Shown piece after piece: positions 49,210 to 57,512 of a stretch of 64,000 nucleotides of DNA. Source of the stretch: Mesorhizobium sp. L-2-11. Lineage in GTDB: Bacteria; Pseudomonadota; Alphaproteobacteria; Rhizobiales; Rhizobiaceae. The number at the start of each line of letters is the position of its first letter. Within the stretch, counting starts at the first letter, position 1. The notes beneath the pieces were generated by a model, which saw only the letters and a program-made list of their open reading frames with translations, searched no databases and had not been told where the DNA came from. The stretch is taken from the NCBI RefSeq assembly GCF_016756595.1, contig NZ_AP023257.1:5286001-5350000 (forward strand), in the 5' to 3' direction. Position numbers and translations under genes: made by a program.

Positions 49210-49460
49210 AGGCGTTTGTGGCCGCACTGAAGCAACGTGACGACTTCTCCCAAATAAAAGGTAAATGCGCCACCCGCACGATGGCGAATGACGCATTCAT
49301 CAAGTCCATGCAATGCGGTAGATTCAAGCTATTCGCTGACAGCGAGCGGTACGGTGAATGAATTCCATCACCATCCCCAGCTCCAGCCAGTGAAGGCACT
49401 GCGGCACCGGCAATACAACAGAGGCAGACACACGCCCTGCCATATTGTCTACTGGGCGAC

Positions 49461-49976
49461 TTAAGGGCTGACAGGGCCGCCGTCGCCATCATCCTGCGTT
49501 GCAGCAAGGATACCAGCCGTGCCAGCCATGCCGCCAAAAAGAAAGAGCGGAAGGCGGGAGTTGGCGGTTGAGCCCGGGGGAATCTGACCGGTATGCTCGG
49601 AGCTGACGGCGGCAGCCGTCTGCTCGGAGCCCACAACTTTCAGGCAGATATTGTTCTCGATACGGGAAATGTCGAGGCTTGAATTCGCCGGCACATCCAG
49701 GTTGCAGCTACCGACATTAACAGAGGCCGCGCCCTTGGCACCAACCACTATGCGGCTGCCGAAATCCAGCGCATTTCCCGCTTTTGCCGGGCCATAGCCC
49801 GCCGCTTGCGAAACCATTACGTCGCCATTGGCGTGCCCTATGGAACCAATCGAATTCGCCGCTCCCTGATAGGGTGTCGTGCAGGTGCAAGACGCGTCCT
49901 GAGCGAAAGACGAAACCGGGCCGAAACCGATCGAGGCGACAAATCCGGCCAACGCAACTTTTACAGTGAGGTTCAT
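49461..49976 (-). CDS. Small secreted protein with C-terminal membrane segment and PVSP end
   Basis: A 171-residue protein that I do not recognise. A signal peptide (MNLTVKVALAGFVASIGFGP, cut after FAQ) is followed by a Gly/Ala/Ser-rich domain with four Cys residues (CTC, SCNL, CLKV). The pattern IVVGAKGAASVNVGSCNLDV then SSLDISRIENNICLKV recalls FecR-like or repeat beta-structure. Near the end comes a hydrophobic helix (LPLFLFGGMAGTAGILAA), then QDDGDGG and the terminal PVSP. The layout of a helix plus a short fixed end resembles sorting-type tails, but no sortase is seen. AAGGA precedes the ATG. It lies ahead of the phosphatase gene and probably opens this half of the cluster. Confidence 0.7.
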   Translation of the reverse strand: MNLTVKVALAGFVASIGFGPVSSFAQDASCTCTTPYQGAANSIGSIGHANGDVMVSQAAGYGPAKAGNALDFGSRIVVGAKGAASVNVGSCNLDVPANSSLDISRIENNICLKVVGSEQTAAAVSSEHTGQIPPGSTANSRLPLFLFGGMAGTAGILAATQDDGDGGPVSP

Positions 49977-50338
49977 TCGTTTCGATCCTTTTTGTCCCGC
50001 CGCACCTCGGCCCCGCCCAGGCACCAAGGTATTGAACAAGCGGGTAACAGCTTTTTGCGTTGATTCCAACCTGCTGCGCTTATGCGAGATGATGTTTTGG
50101 GTTCTCATGTGTTTCATTGGACACACTCGCTTGCCGAATTTGAATCTACCATTTTTCGTGCCGGCCCTCTGTGGAAATTGTCGGAAAGGCAAGTTTATTT
50201 CGTGGCGTTTGAGGGTTATCGCGCCGATGCTTTGGTACAGGGGCCGATGCTTTGGTACAGGGATTGTGGTCGACTCTGTTTGACGTGGGGCTTATCGCAC
50301 ATTCTGTCTTTCGTTTTATGACAGGCAGTTGGCGAGAA
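49977..50338. other. Upstream region of the secreted-protein gene, with a tandem 20-bp repeat
   Basis: No gene is seen in these 362 bases. They hold the leader of the secreted-protein gene and, at 50224-50262, two tandem copies of a 20-bp word. The region is AT-richer than the surrounding genes, as expected of a promoter, but no single -35/-10 pair stands out. Confidence 0.5.
50224..50262. repeat. Tandem 20-bp direct repeat in a promoter region
   Basis: ccgatgctttggtacagggg (50224-50243) is followed directly by ccgatgctttggtacaggg (50244-50262). The spacing of 20 bp is close to two turns of the helix, so a protein bound to both would sit on the same face. It lies about 250 bp upstream of the secreted-protein gene and downstream of the SNase-like gene. 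Confidence 0.8.
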
Positions 50339-50812
50339 CTACGAACCTGATAAGCAAGATTTGTAGGTCGAACCTGCCTGCGCCGGCTGTCCGCACAAGA
50401 TGCCATTCTCGGCAAGTCTGGCGGCCAAATCCGTGCCATCGGATGTGAGGCACTGCACAACGATGGCATCACCAAACTTTGAGGCGACATTGCCGTCGCA
50501 AGGCGTCCCCATGCCGACCGGCTTGCAGGTCAGGGCGAGCCCCTGGTAGTCCCGGCGCGCTGTGTCCGTTACCATGGCACGTAGAGATTGAGGCTTGGTA
50601 AACGCCACTCCGCATAGGACAATTTTGCGGTTGCCGACGCGAAGATCATCGATCGCCTGGATGAAAAGCTTGCCGTCAAACGGCTCGATCGCCGCTTGCG
50701 GCTTTGGCGGCTGGGGACGACGAGGCGTCCCTTTTTCCACGATGATGGCAAAGAAGCCAACCGCAAACGCCAGGGCAAGGAGTGCCAGCAAGCTTATTTT
50801 CTTGAACGACAA
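50339..50812 (-). CDS. Membrane-anchored SNase-like protein (probably non-catalytic)
   Basis: A 157-residue protein. One N-terminal membrane helix (KISLLALLALAFAVGFFAII) is followed by a Pro-rich linker. The remainder resembles the staphylococcal nuclease-like (OB) fold: KIVLCGVAFTKPQSLRA, then the loop CKPVGMGTPCDGNV, then DAIVVQCLTSDGTDLAARLAENG. The Glu and Arg catalytic residues of thermonucleases (GIDAPE-type motif) are not visible, so binding or a structural role is more likely. It starts with TTG at 50812, with GGGAGTGAGG just before it. It follows the ManC fusion gene by 70 bp on the same strand. Its role in the cluster is unknown. Confidence 0.6.
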   Translation of the reverse strand: MSFKKISLLALLALAFAVGFFAIIVEKGTPRRPQPPKPQAAIEPFDGKLFIQAIDDLRVGNRKIVLCGVAFTKPQSLRAMVTDTARRDYQGLALTCKPVGMGTPCDGNVASKFGDAIVVQCLTSDGTDLAARLAENGILCGQPAQAGSTYKSCLSGS

Positions 50813-50882
50813 AAAACCTCACTCCCGGCCAGGCACGCCGACTCACCGCCGCCTGGCATCCATTTCAATCGAAGACATTCCG

Positions 50883-53132
50883 TCAACTGCCCAATCGAGC
50901 TTCGTCGATGGTGCTGTCGAGATATTGGGTCAGCGCACAGACCAGATGGTAGAAGATGCTTGCCGGCACATCGGTCGCCAGCGAGCGGCCGCGCTCGTCG
51001 ATCCGGTCTATCCACAGGCCGAGCGGCGCCGGATTGATGTGCCAACGGAACAGGCGGCCGACACGCGCTTCGATCTCGGGCTTGAGGTCGGGTCCGCCCG
51101 AACCGTCCAGTGCAATCGCCGCCTTGATTGCTTCGGCCTGCGGCCAACTGCGCGAGACACGATCGAGCGGCAGGCCTTGCCGCGAGACGGCGCTATAGGC
51201 GAGGCCGGTGGCGCGATTCAGGCCGCTGGCGATGGCCGAGGCATAGAGCTTTCTGGCAAAGCCGGTCAGGTCGCTCTGGCCGCTGCGCCCGGCGAAGTCG
51301 ACCAGCAGCGACGCCCATTCGAAATGGTGGCCAGGTTCCGTCCAGGCACCTTTCTCGCCCTCCGCCGGCCTCCACTCGGCATCGAAATATTCGCCCAGCG
51401 TCCAGCTTTCCGGATCGAAGAAATGGCTGCGAAACAGATCGACGATGCGCGCGGCGCGGCGAAGATAGGCGAGCTCGCCGGTCGCTTGATGCCAGGCCAG
51501 AAAAGCCTCGAGCAGATGCATGTGCGGGTTGGAACGGCGTTCGCCCACGCCGATCGACGTTTCGAGAAAGCCGGTCATGCGGTGATCCTCGAGATGCGCG
51601 TCGAGAAACGCAAACGTTTCTTCGGCAAGCCGCAATGCATCAGGATTGCCGACCATATGGGCATGCGCCAGCGCCAGCAGCACGCAGGCATGATCATAGG
51701 CATCCTCGGCGGCGTCGGCGACCGTGCCATCGACATTGAGCGTGCGCACCCAGCCGCCATTGTCGGTGCGGCCGTTCCTGGCCATGAATTCGAGGCCGTG
51801 GCTGATCAGCCGGTCGGCAGGCCCGTCCCAGCCGCGCGCCCTGGCGACAGCGAACGCGTAGACTTGCCTGGCCATTGTGCGCATGCGCTTGGGCTTCTTC
51901 AGCGGTGTGGCGTCAAAGCCGAGCGCCTCGTGAAAACCGCCATGGCGCTCGTCGACCCCGACTGTCGACCACAGCGGCACCGTCTCTTCGAACAGCCAGT
52001 GATGAACACGGCGCCGCCAGGCGCCGCTTTCGATGACGCGGTCACCGGCGGGCGTGAATCTGGTTTCCAGCCGGCCACTCTTTTCGAGCTGCTCGACAAT
52101 CTTCTTAACGTTCTGGCTGCGGCTGACCGGGGCGACGAAGGTGGCATCGGCGGTCGAGACGATGGCAACATCCTTCAAACCGATGGCAGAGAGCAGGCGA
52201 CTGTCGCTGCGGATATAGGAGTTCTCGCAATCGATGGCGACGACATCGCCGACGATGACATTGCCGTCATTGTCGGAGGGACCGACATCGAGCAGCGACT
52301 GCCAGGAACCGAGATCGTTCCAGCGGAAGCCGGCCGGCACCATGGCGATGTCGCTGGCGCGCTCCATGATGGCATAGTCGATCGACGTCGAGGGAATCGC
52401 GGCGTAAAGCTCCAGAGGCATATAGAGGCCGGAAAGATCTGACGTCGCCGCCTGGTAGGCAATCTCAGTGGCCTTCCAGATGTCAGGCGCAAAAGCCGTG
52501 AAGGCGTCGCGCATGGCGCTGGCGCGAAACAGGAAGATGCCGGTGTTCCAGTAGAAGTTGCCGGCCGCCAGGTAATTCTGCGCGGTCGCGAGGTCCGGTT
52601 TTTCGACGAAACGCGAGACATCGCAGATGCCATCCTTCTCGCCGGCGATCTCGATGTAGCCATAACCGGTTTCGGGGTGGCCGGGCTTGATGCCGAATAC
52701 CACCAGCCGGCCCGCACGCGCCGCGCCGGCGCCATTTTCCACGCTCTGCCAGAATTGCCGTGCGGTCGTGATCTCATGATCGGATGGCACAACCAGCACC
52801 AGGCTGTCGCCAAATTCGGAGAGGGTGCGCAGCGTCGCCAAGGCGACGGCAGCGGCGGTGTTGCGTCCGGTCGGCTCGAACAAGGGGCCGCCGCCGGAAA
52901 GATCGATGCCGGCGAGATCGGCGTGGACGCGGTCGGCGTGCCGCTCCGAGGCAATCAGGAAGACCGGTGTTTCGCCATCCGGCCGCGCCGTCAGCCGGTG
53001 CAAAGTCTTGACCAGCATCGAGCCATTGCCGGAAAAATCATGGAACTGCTTGGGATTGTCCTCGCGCGACAGCGGCCACAGTCGTGAGCCAATACCGCCA
53101 CTCATAACAAAACTGACGATCCGCTCGGTCAT
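50883..53132 (-). CDS. Mannose-1-phosphate guanylyltransferase fused to AGE-family isomerase
   Basis: A 749-residue fusion. Residues 1-360 are a ManC-type GDP-mannose pyrophosphorylase: FVMSGGIGSRLWPLSREDNP at 8-27, SDHEITT near 120, RFVEKPD near 175 and NTGIFLF near 195. From about 375 the N-acyl-glucosamine 2-epimerase/mannose isomerase (alpha/alpha-barrel) fold follows, with WSTVGVDERHGGFHEAL, RQVYAFAVARARGW, SNPHMHLLEAFLAW and TEPGHHFEWASLL, which include the usual active-site His and Glu. The usual cupin (type II PMI) domain of ManC is replaced by this AGE domain. Together the halves could convert fructose-6-phosphate to mannose-6-phosphate and mannose-1-phosphate to GDP-mannose. Start and glycosyltransferase stop overlap as ATGA. 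Confidence 0.9.
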   Translation of the reverse strand: MTERIVSFVMSGGIGSRLWPLSREDNPKQFHDFSGNGSMLVKTLHRLTARPDGETPVFLIASERHADRVHADLAGIDLSGGGPLFEPTGRNTAAAVALATLRTLSEFGDSLVLVVPSDHEITTARQFWQSVENGAGAARAGRLVVFGIKPGHPETGYGYIEIAGEKDGICDVSRFVEKPDLATAQNYLAAGNFYWNTGIFLFRASAMRDAFTAFAPDIWKATEIAYQAATSDLSGLYMPLELYAAIPSTSIDYAIMERASDIAMVPAGFRWNDLGSWQSLLDVGPSDNDGNVIVGDVVAIDCENSYIRSDSRLLSAIGLKDVAIVSTADATFVAPVSRSQNVKKIVEQLEKSGRLETRFTPAGDRVIESGAWRRRVHHWLFEETVPLWSTVGVDERHGGFHEALGFDATPLKKPKRMRTMARQVYAFAVARARGWDGPADRLISHGLEFMARNGRTDNGGWVRTLNVDGTVADAAEDAYDHACVLLALAHAHMVGNPDALRLAEETFAFLDAHLEDHRMTGFLETSIGVGERRSNPHMHLLEAFLAWHQATGELAYLRRAARIVDLFRSHFFDPESWTLGEYFDAEWRPAEGEKGAWTEPGHHFEWASLLVDFAGRSGQSDLTGFARKLYASAIASGLNRATGLAYSAVSRQGLPLDRVSRSWPQAEAIKAAIALDGSGGPDLKPEIEARVGRLFRWHINPAPLGLWIDRIDERGRSLATDVPASIFYHLVCALTQYLDSTIDEARLGS

Positions 53133-54304
53133 GGGGTGACACCTCTGGCATTTTCGAACAAAGCAAGGAGCGCTGCCGCATAGTCTCGGCGGCGCATTTG
53201 TTGCCGACCTTGCAGCACGGAGACACTGTCGCGGGCCAAGCGTGGACGCTGCCCTGCTTCCAGGAGTCGCTGCGCCAGCGCTTCTGCACTATCGGGTGCG
53301 AAGAAGAGCGATTCCGGCGCTTGCTCGCGATGCAGTGGAATGTCGGACAGCAGCATCGGCGTGCCCAGCGACTTCGCTTCCTCGACCGTGGTCGACCACC
53401 CCTCGAAGTGCGAAGGATTCAGAAGGTAGTCAGCAGCGCCGATCAGGGCGACGACATCGTCGTAGGGAATCAAGCCGAGGTGTCGAAAATGGCTTCCGAG
53501 CCGGTGTGCTTCCGCAAGCTCCATCATACGCTTGAACAATGTCGGGTCACGCGGATCGGTGGTGCGCCCCGTGAGGATTATCGGCGGCAAGGAGCCTAGC
53601 GCCCCGATTTGCTCTATATACTTCAACGCCTCTACGACCAGCCTGTGGTTCTTGTGGATCCAAAACTGGTTGGGGAGAAAGAAGAACCGCGCGGGCAGAC
53701 CATGTGCCTGGCGCGCCTCATCGGCACGCGCCAGGACGGCGCCTGGATCGAGATCGATAGCGAAGCGCACGACGGCGGTCTTGTTGCGCGAGGCTGGATA
53801 GAAGGTTTCGCAGTCCGCCAGCGCATCCCCACTCGACAACATTATGGTGCGACTTCCGGACGTCTGCAGGCGATAGCCGAGATCCCTGCGCCACCAGGCG
53901 CTACGCGGAAAGAGGTGCGGCAGGCGACGGTGCTGGAAATCCGGTATCCAGGAAACGACCGGCACTGGAAACCGGTTGCCGAACCACTGGGCGACTTCAA
54001 AGACAACATCGATGCCTTGCGAAGCGACAAGGTCCGCGAAGGCACGGTCACTTCCGCCAGCAAGTGCGATCAGCCCTCGCCTGCCGAGCCCGGCGCCCGT
54101 GACCCGGTCATCAACAATAGCAGGCGCAGCCAACATATGATCGAGGGACGCGCCAATGCTTGAATGCTGTTCAGGTGTAAGAAACAGTTTCGCCTGCACC
54201 TTGCCACGCAACTCAGAGGCGACGACGCTCAACATGTTGCGTAGATAGGACTCGCCACCTGACCAGGTTCCGCGGCCGATAAGAGTGAAGGCGACGGTAA
54301 TCAA
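53129..54304 (-). CDS. Glycosyltransferase family 4-type protein
   Basis: A 391-residue GT-B enzyme. The N-terminal IGRGTWSGGESYLRNML has the glycine loop, and the C-terminal half shows FFLPNQFWIHKNHRLVVEAL, LGLIPYDDVVALIGAADYL and the E-x7-E element in NPSHFEGWSTTVEEAKSLG, typical of retaining GT4 enzymes. It probably adds one sugar, perhaps mannose from the adjacent GDP-mannose pathway, to the lipid-linked repeat unit in the cytosol. The start appears to be TTG at 54304, which overlaps the epimerase stop (TTGA). Confidence 0.88.
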   Translation of the reverse strand: MITVAFTLIGRGTWSGGESYLRNMLSVVASELRGKVQAKLFLTPEQHSSIGASLDHMLAAPAIVDDRVTGAGLGRRGLIALAGGSDRAFADLVASQGIDVVFEVAQWFGNRFPVPVVSWIPDFQHRRLPHLFPRSAWWRRDLGYRLQTSGSRTIMLSSGDALADCETFYPASRNKTAVVRFAIDLDPGAVLARADEARQAHGLPARFFFLPNQFWIHKNHRLVVEALKYIEQIGALGSLPPIILTGRTTDPRDPTLFKRMMELAEAHRLGSHFRHLGLIPYDDVVALIGAADYLLNPSHFEGWSTTVEEAKSLGTPMLLSDIPLHREQAPESLFFAPDSAEALAQRLLEAGQRPRLARDSVSVLQGRQQMRRRDYAAALLALFENARGVTP

Positions 54305-55272
54305 GGCGCCGAGCGTCGCAAATGGCCGAGCGGCTCGGCGAGAATTTCAGTGCGATACCAATCGACATAGCCGGCAATGCCCCTGCTGAGCGGCACCTGC
54401 AACTGAAGCCCCGCCGGGACGCCGGACGGATCTGAGATCAGACTGACAGGATCGCCCCGCCGGGATTTTCCGGAAAACGAGAGGCGATGGTTCCCTCCCC
54501 AAGCCTCCAAGACCATGCGGGAAATCGTGCTGACGGATGCAGCAGCGCCCGCACCGCCATTATAGACGGTGAAACGTGGTTCCCCCGCAGGCAAAATGTG
54601 ATGGATCAACCGCACAACATCCGAGACATGGTGCCAATCCCTCATTTCCTTACCTGTGCCGCCAAGCACAATATCGGTTTCGCCTGCCGCGAGCCTGCCG
54701 CAGAGATCCCAGAGCAGTTGCTTGCGCAACCCTTCGCCATAGACCGAAAAGAGGCGTGCCACCGAGACCAACTGGCCGTATGCGGCACAATATGACCGGC
54801 CAAGCTCCTCAACCATGCGTTTGTGATAGCCATAGGGAGAATAGGGGTCGAGCGCGGCATCGACCCTGATGGGGCCGAAGTGGCCGCCGCCATAGACGGC
54901 GGCGGAGGACGCAAGGACGACTGAGGCATCGGGTGCGTGGCGACGCAAGAAATCGAGGACACAAGCCGCCGAAACGACGCTTTGTTCAAAATCCTTCAGC
55001 GGATCGGCAATCGACTGCCCGACAGTAGCGCCGCCTGCCAGATGGTAAACGGCTGCCGGGCGGCCGTATGCAGCCAGAGCCGCGTCCATCGTATGCGCGG
55101 TCACTCCGCCGGAATAGAATGCGCCGGTCGCCGCCGCGAATCCCGCGGCTTCGCTTCGGCCGAAGCCGACGACATGATGGCCTTCTCCGACAAGAAATCG
55201 CGATAAATGCAGGCCAATGAAGCCGCCGGCTCCAGTCACCCAGACAGGCTTCGCCTGTTTCAGTTGCGCCAC
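54301..55272 (-). CDS. NAD-dependent epimerase/dehydratase (extended SDR)
   Basis: A 323-residue sugar-nucleotide enzyme. The Rossmann motif TGAGGFIGLHLSRFL is at residue 13, the Ser in VLASSAAVYGGGHFG near 110 and the catalytic Tyr and Lys in DPYSPYGYHKRMVEE near 135, so the SDR triad is complete. The start is GTG at 55272, 4 bp after the methyltransferase stop; a longer reading to 55362 runs through that gene. It could act as a GDP-sugar dehydratase, reductase or UDP-glucose 4-epimerase. Substrate not evident, but GDP-mannose derivatives are likely from the neighbouring ManC. Confidence 0.87.
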   Translation of the reverse strand: MAQLKQAKPVWVTGAGGFIGLHLSRFLVGEGHHVVGFGRSEAAGFAAATGAFYSGGVTAHTMDAALAAYGRPAAVYHLAGGATVGQSIADPLKDFEQSVVSAACVLDFLRRHAPDASVVLASSAAVYGGGHFGPIRVDAALDPYSPYGYHKRMVEELGRSYCAAYGQLVSVARLFSVYGEGLRKQLLWDLCGRLAAGETDIVLGGTGKEMRDWHHVSDVVRLIHHILPAGEPRFTVYNGGAGAAASVSTISRMVLEAWGGNHRLSFSGKSRRGDPVSLISDPSGVPAGLQLQVPLSRGIAGYVDWYRTEILAEPLGHLRRSAP

Positions 55273-55276
55273 CAGA

Positions 55277-56116
55277 TCAGCCCTTCCCCTGCTTGTGGCA
55301 AAGGAAAGAGACCAGGCGCCCAGGCCGGCGGTCCAGCAATGCCGCTGCTCGGGCAACGGCACCGAAAGGCAGTGGGGACAGGGCCGCGCGGACGAGCCCC
55401 GACACCGGGCCGAAGACAGCCGCGAGCCTTTCGCGAATTTCGGAAGCCGTCATCGGGTCATAGTTCACAACCGATTGGAAAGAGTTCATTTCGCGATCGA
55501 TCGTAAGTCCCGCCCCCTGCAACGCAGCGCGGTAGGCCGCCAGCGTGAAAGCGTTCTCCCCGCCGTAAAGGTGATGCAGCGGATGCGAGCGCAGAAACGG
55601 TTCCAGCTGTTGCGGCCCGGATATCACATGGTCGCGCAATGACAGGAACGTCGCGCCCTCGCGAGAGAGGCGCGAAACCTCACAGCAGAACGCCGGAAGG
55701 TCATGCGCGTGATGCAGCACTTGCCTGGCGACGACTAGGTCATAGCCGGCGGCGCTCAACGGGATAGCCTCGCCGAACGCTTCGATCACATCGATGCGCG
55801 TGCCTGTTTTGTCGGCAAGCCTCCGGATTGCGGCGGCACCGACAAGGGCGCTGGGATCGGGCTCGACGGCGGTTACCGACCAGCCCTGGCGCGCCAGGGC
55901 ATAGGAGAGGATGCCATTGCCGGCACCAAGGTCGAGAGCGCGGCCGACCTTGTCCGGGATCATGCTGCGAATCGCATCGAATTCCGCGCTTTCGTGATAG
56001 CGCTGCGCGGCCACGACCGGATCGTCGAAATAGGCGGCGCGGGCGAGCTCTTTCATCGAAGGCTCGCTCATGCACCAGCGGACGGCGTCTTCCCAAGTCA
56101 TGGCCGCTTCAGGCAT
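55277..56116 (-). CDS. SAM-dependent methyltransferase, class I
   Basis: A 279-residue methyltransferase. Motif I is RALDLGAGNGILSYALARQG near residue 63; the acidic strand TAVEPDP follows, and YDLVVARQVLHHAHDLPAF near 128 gives the post-motifs. The C-terminal 100 residues probably form the substrate cap. Polysaccharide clusters often carry such enzymes for O-methylation of a sugar or capping of the chain. It is the first gene of the cluster on this side, so the promoter should lie in 56117-56817. Confidence 0.85.
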   Translation of the reverse strand: MPEAAMTWEDAVRWCMSEPSMKELARAAYFDDPVVAAQRYHESAEFDAIRSMIPDKVGRALDLGAGNGILSYALARQGWSVTAVEPDPSALVGAAAIRRLADKTGTRIDVIEAFGEAIPLSAAGYDLVVARQVLHHAHDLPAFCCEVSRLSREGATFLSLRDHVISGPQQLEPFLRSHPLHHLYGGENAFTLAAYRAALQGAGLTIDREMNSFQSVVNYDPMTASEIRERLAAVFGPVSGLVRAALSPLPFGAVARAAALLDRRPGRLVSFLCHKQGKG

Positions 56117-56817
56117 CGAGACGAACCGTGTGCTGGATCAATCCCAGTGGTTTTCCGGCAACAACTGCGTGAGGCGGCACATGCTTGGTCACAACGATCT
56201 CGCTCTTCCGTCGATATCTCGGATACGCCCACAACAGCCGCCATCAATGCTAGCTTGACCAGCGCGACAACGCTTTCGCGTCACAGGCTTGCATGCTTTC
56301 CCGTCCGTCATTCAAGGCAGGTTGTTTCCGGCGCTCGTGAGACGTAGTACGCTGCCCATTGACCTCAAAAGCGGCACATCGTCGATCACACTTCGGCCAG
56401 GACATTATTCAAGCGAACAGCTACGCTACCGTCTGTTGCCTCGTCAAGTTCAGATCACGAGAATTCGAACCGCGCGAATCTCGTCCGCGCAAAACGCTCT
56501 TGCATCCCTTACCTGCATTGAGTTTCCGCCGAGCGCCTGCCGCGACGATTGCCTCTGGCCGGCGTATGAACCAGCCCCTTCGAACATCGGGACGGTTGGA
56601 GAACAACGCCGGGACGCTTTTGTCCAGTCGGCGCCGGGTGCGACACTGGGTTGCTTTATCGGTGCTATCAAAAACCGGTCGAGGCCCGGCCAGGTCGAAA
56701 GTGACAGATCACCACTTGCAAATCGGTCGCGGCTGTCTTTTGCTCGCGCGACAGTTGCCCCGTTGAATGGTTGGCGAACGGATGAACAAAATCGATCGGC
56801 GACGGCCGGAGTCGGAA
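56117..56817. other. Divergent intergenic region with no recognised gene
   Basis: About 700 bases between the polysaccharide cluster and the XRE-cupin regulator. Open frames on both strands lack protein-like features. A half-copy (attcaag, 56407-56413) of the palindrome found in the promoter at 57417-57445 is seen. The region should hold the divergent promoters of the two operons. Confidence 0.5.
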
Positions 56818-57393
56818 ATGGACGCCACCGTAAATGCCGCGCGGCTTGGAACGCGGTTGCGCCTCGCCCGCCAGACGCGGGGCATGACGCTGAAGACGCT
56901 GGCGACGGCTGCGAACTGCTCTGAAAGCCTTCTGTCCAAGATCGAGAACGGCAAGGCTTCGCCATCCCTGCCTATGCTTCACCGCCTGGTCGAAGCTCTC
57001 GAGACCAATATCGGCTGGATGTTCGAACAGGTCGACGATGAAGAGGCGATCGTGTTCCGCGCAGGCGCGCGGCCACTGATCTCGCTCGACGCGCTGAGGC
57101 GCGGCGAGGGCATCTCGCCCGAACGCATCATTCCCTATTCGCCCGGACACCTGTTGCAGTGCAACATCCATCATATCGAGGCAGACGGCGAGAGCGAGGG
57201 TCCCATCCAGCATGTCGGCGAGGAAGTCGGCTACGTGCTTGCCGGCCGGATCAAGCTGATCGTCGATGGCAAGAGCCATGATCTCGCCACCGGCGATGCG
57301 TTCGTATTCAGGTCGGAGCTGCCGCACCATTACCGCAACATCGGCAAGGAAAGAGCCAGCATTTTTTGGGTCAACACACCAGCGACCTTCTGA
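56818..57393 (+). CDS. XRE-family transcriptional regulator with C-terminal cupin
   Basis: A 191-residue regulator. Residues 8-70 are a helix-turn-helix of XRE type (LGTRLRLARQTRGMTLKTLA; CSESLLSKIENGKASPSLP). Residues 110-185 form a cupin sensor (GPIQHVGEEVGYVLAGRIKL; GDAFVFRSELPHHYRNIG). The ATG at 56818 has GGAG six bases upstream and matches relatives; ATGs at 56767 and 56782 have no such site. Relatives control genes for catabolism of small molecules. It lies immediately before the ABC and enzyme genes on the same strand, so it is the likely controller. Confidence 0.88.
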   Translation: MDATVNAARLGTRLRLARQTRGMTLKTLATAANCSESLLSKIENGKASPSLPMLHRLVEALETNIGWMFEQVDDEEAIVFRAGARPLISLDALRRGEGISPERIIPYSPGHLLQCNIHHIEADGESEGPIQHVGEEVGYVLAGRIKLIVDGKSHDLATGDAFVFRSELPHHYRNIGKERASIFWVNTPATF

Positions 57394-57416
57394 TGGCTGC
57401 TGTCAGATCAAATTCG

Positions 57417-57445
57417 TTGACAAGTATTCAAGTCTCTTGAATGTT
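57417..57445 (+). promoter_or_regulatory. Promoter with a palindromic operator in its spacer
   Basis: TTGACA (57417-57422) and AATGTT (57440-57445) are exactly 17 bases apart. In between and overlapping the -10, ATTCAAG-tct-CTTGAAT (57426-57442) is a perfect 7-bp inverted repeat. A protein bound there would block RNA polymerase. The promoter lies just after the regulator gene and 68 bp before the binding-protein gene, so the operon has its own start site downstream of the regulator. Confidence 0.65.
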
Positions 57446-57512
57446 TGCCTTGTGCCTGTAGCACCAATGGGCCAGCCTGACGGGATTGGCCCGCAAGCAA
57501 GGGGAACCGTAA

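Noticed and set aside
56289..56924. Plus-strand frame of 211 codons before the XRE-cupin gene
   Set aside because: It shows no domain, signal or ribosome-binding site and overlaps the start of the regulator gene in another frame.
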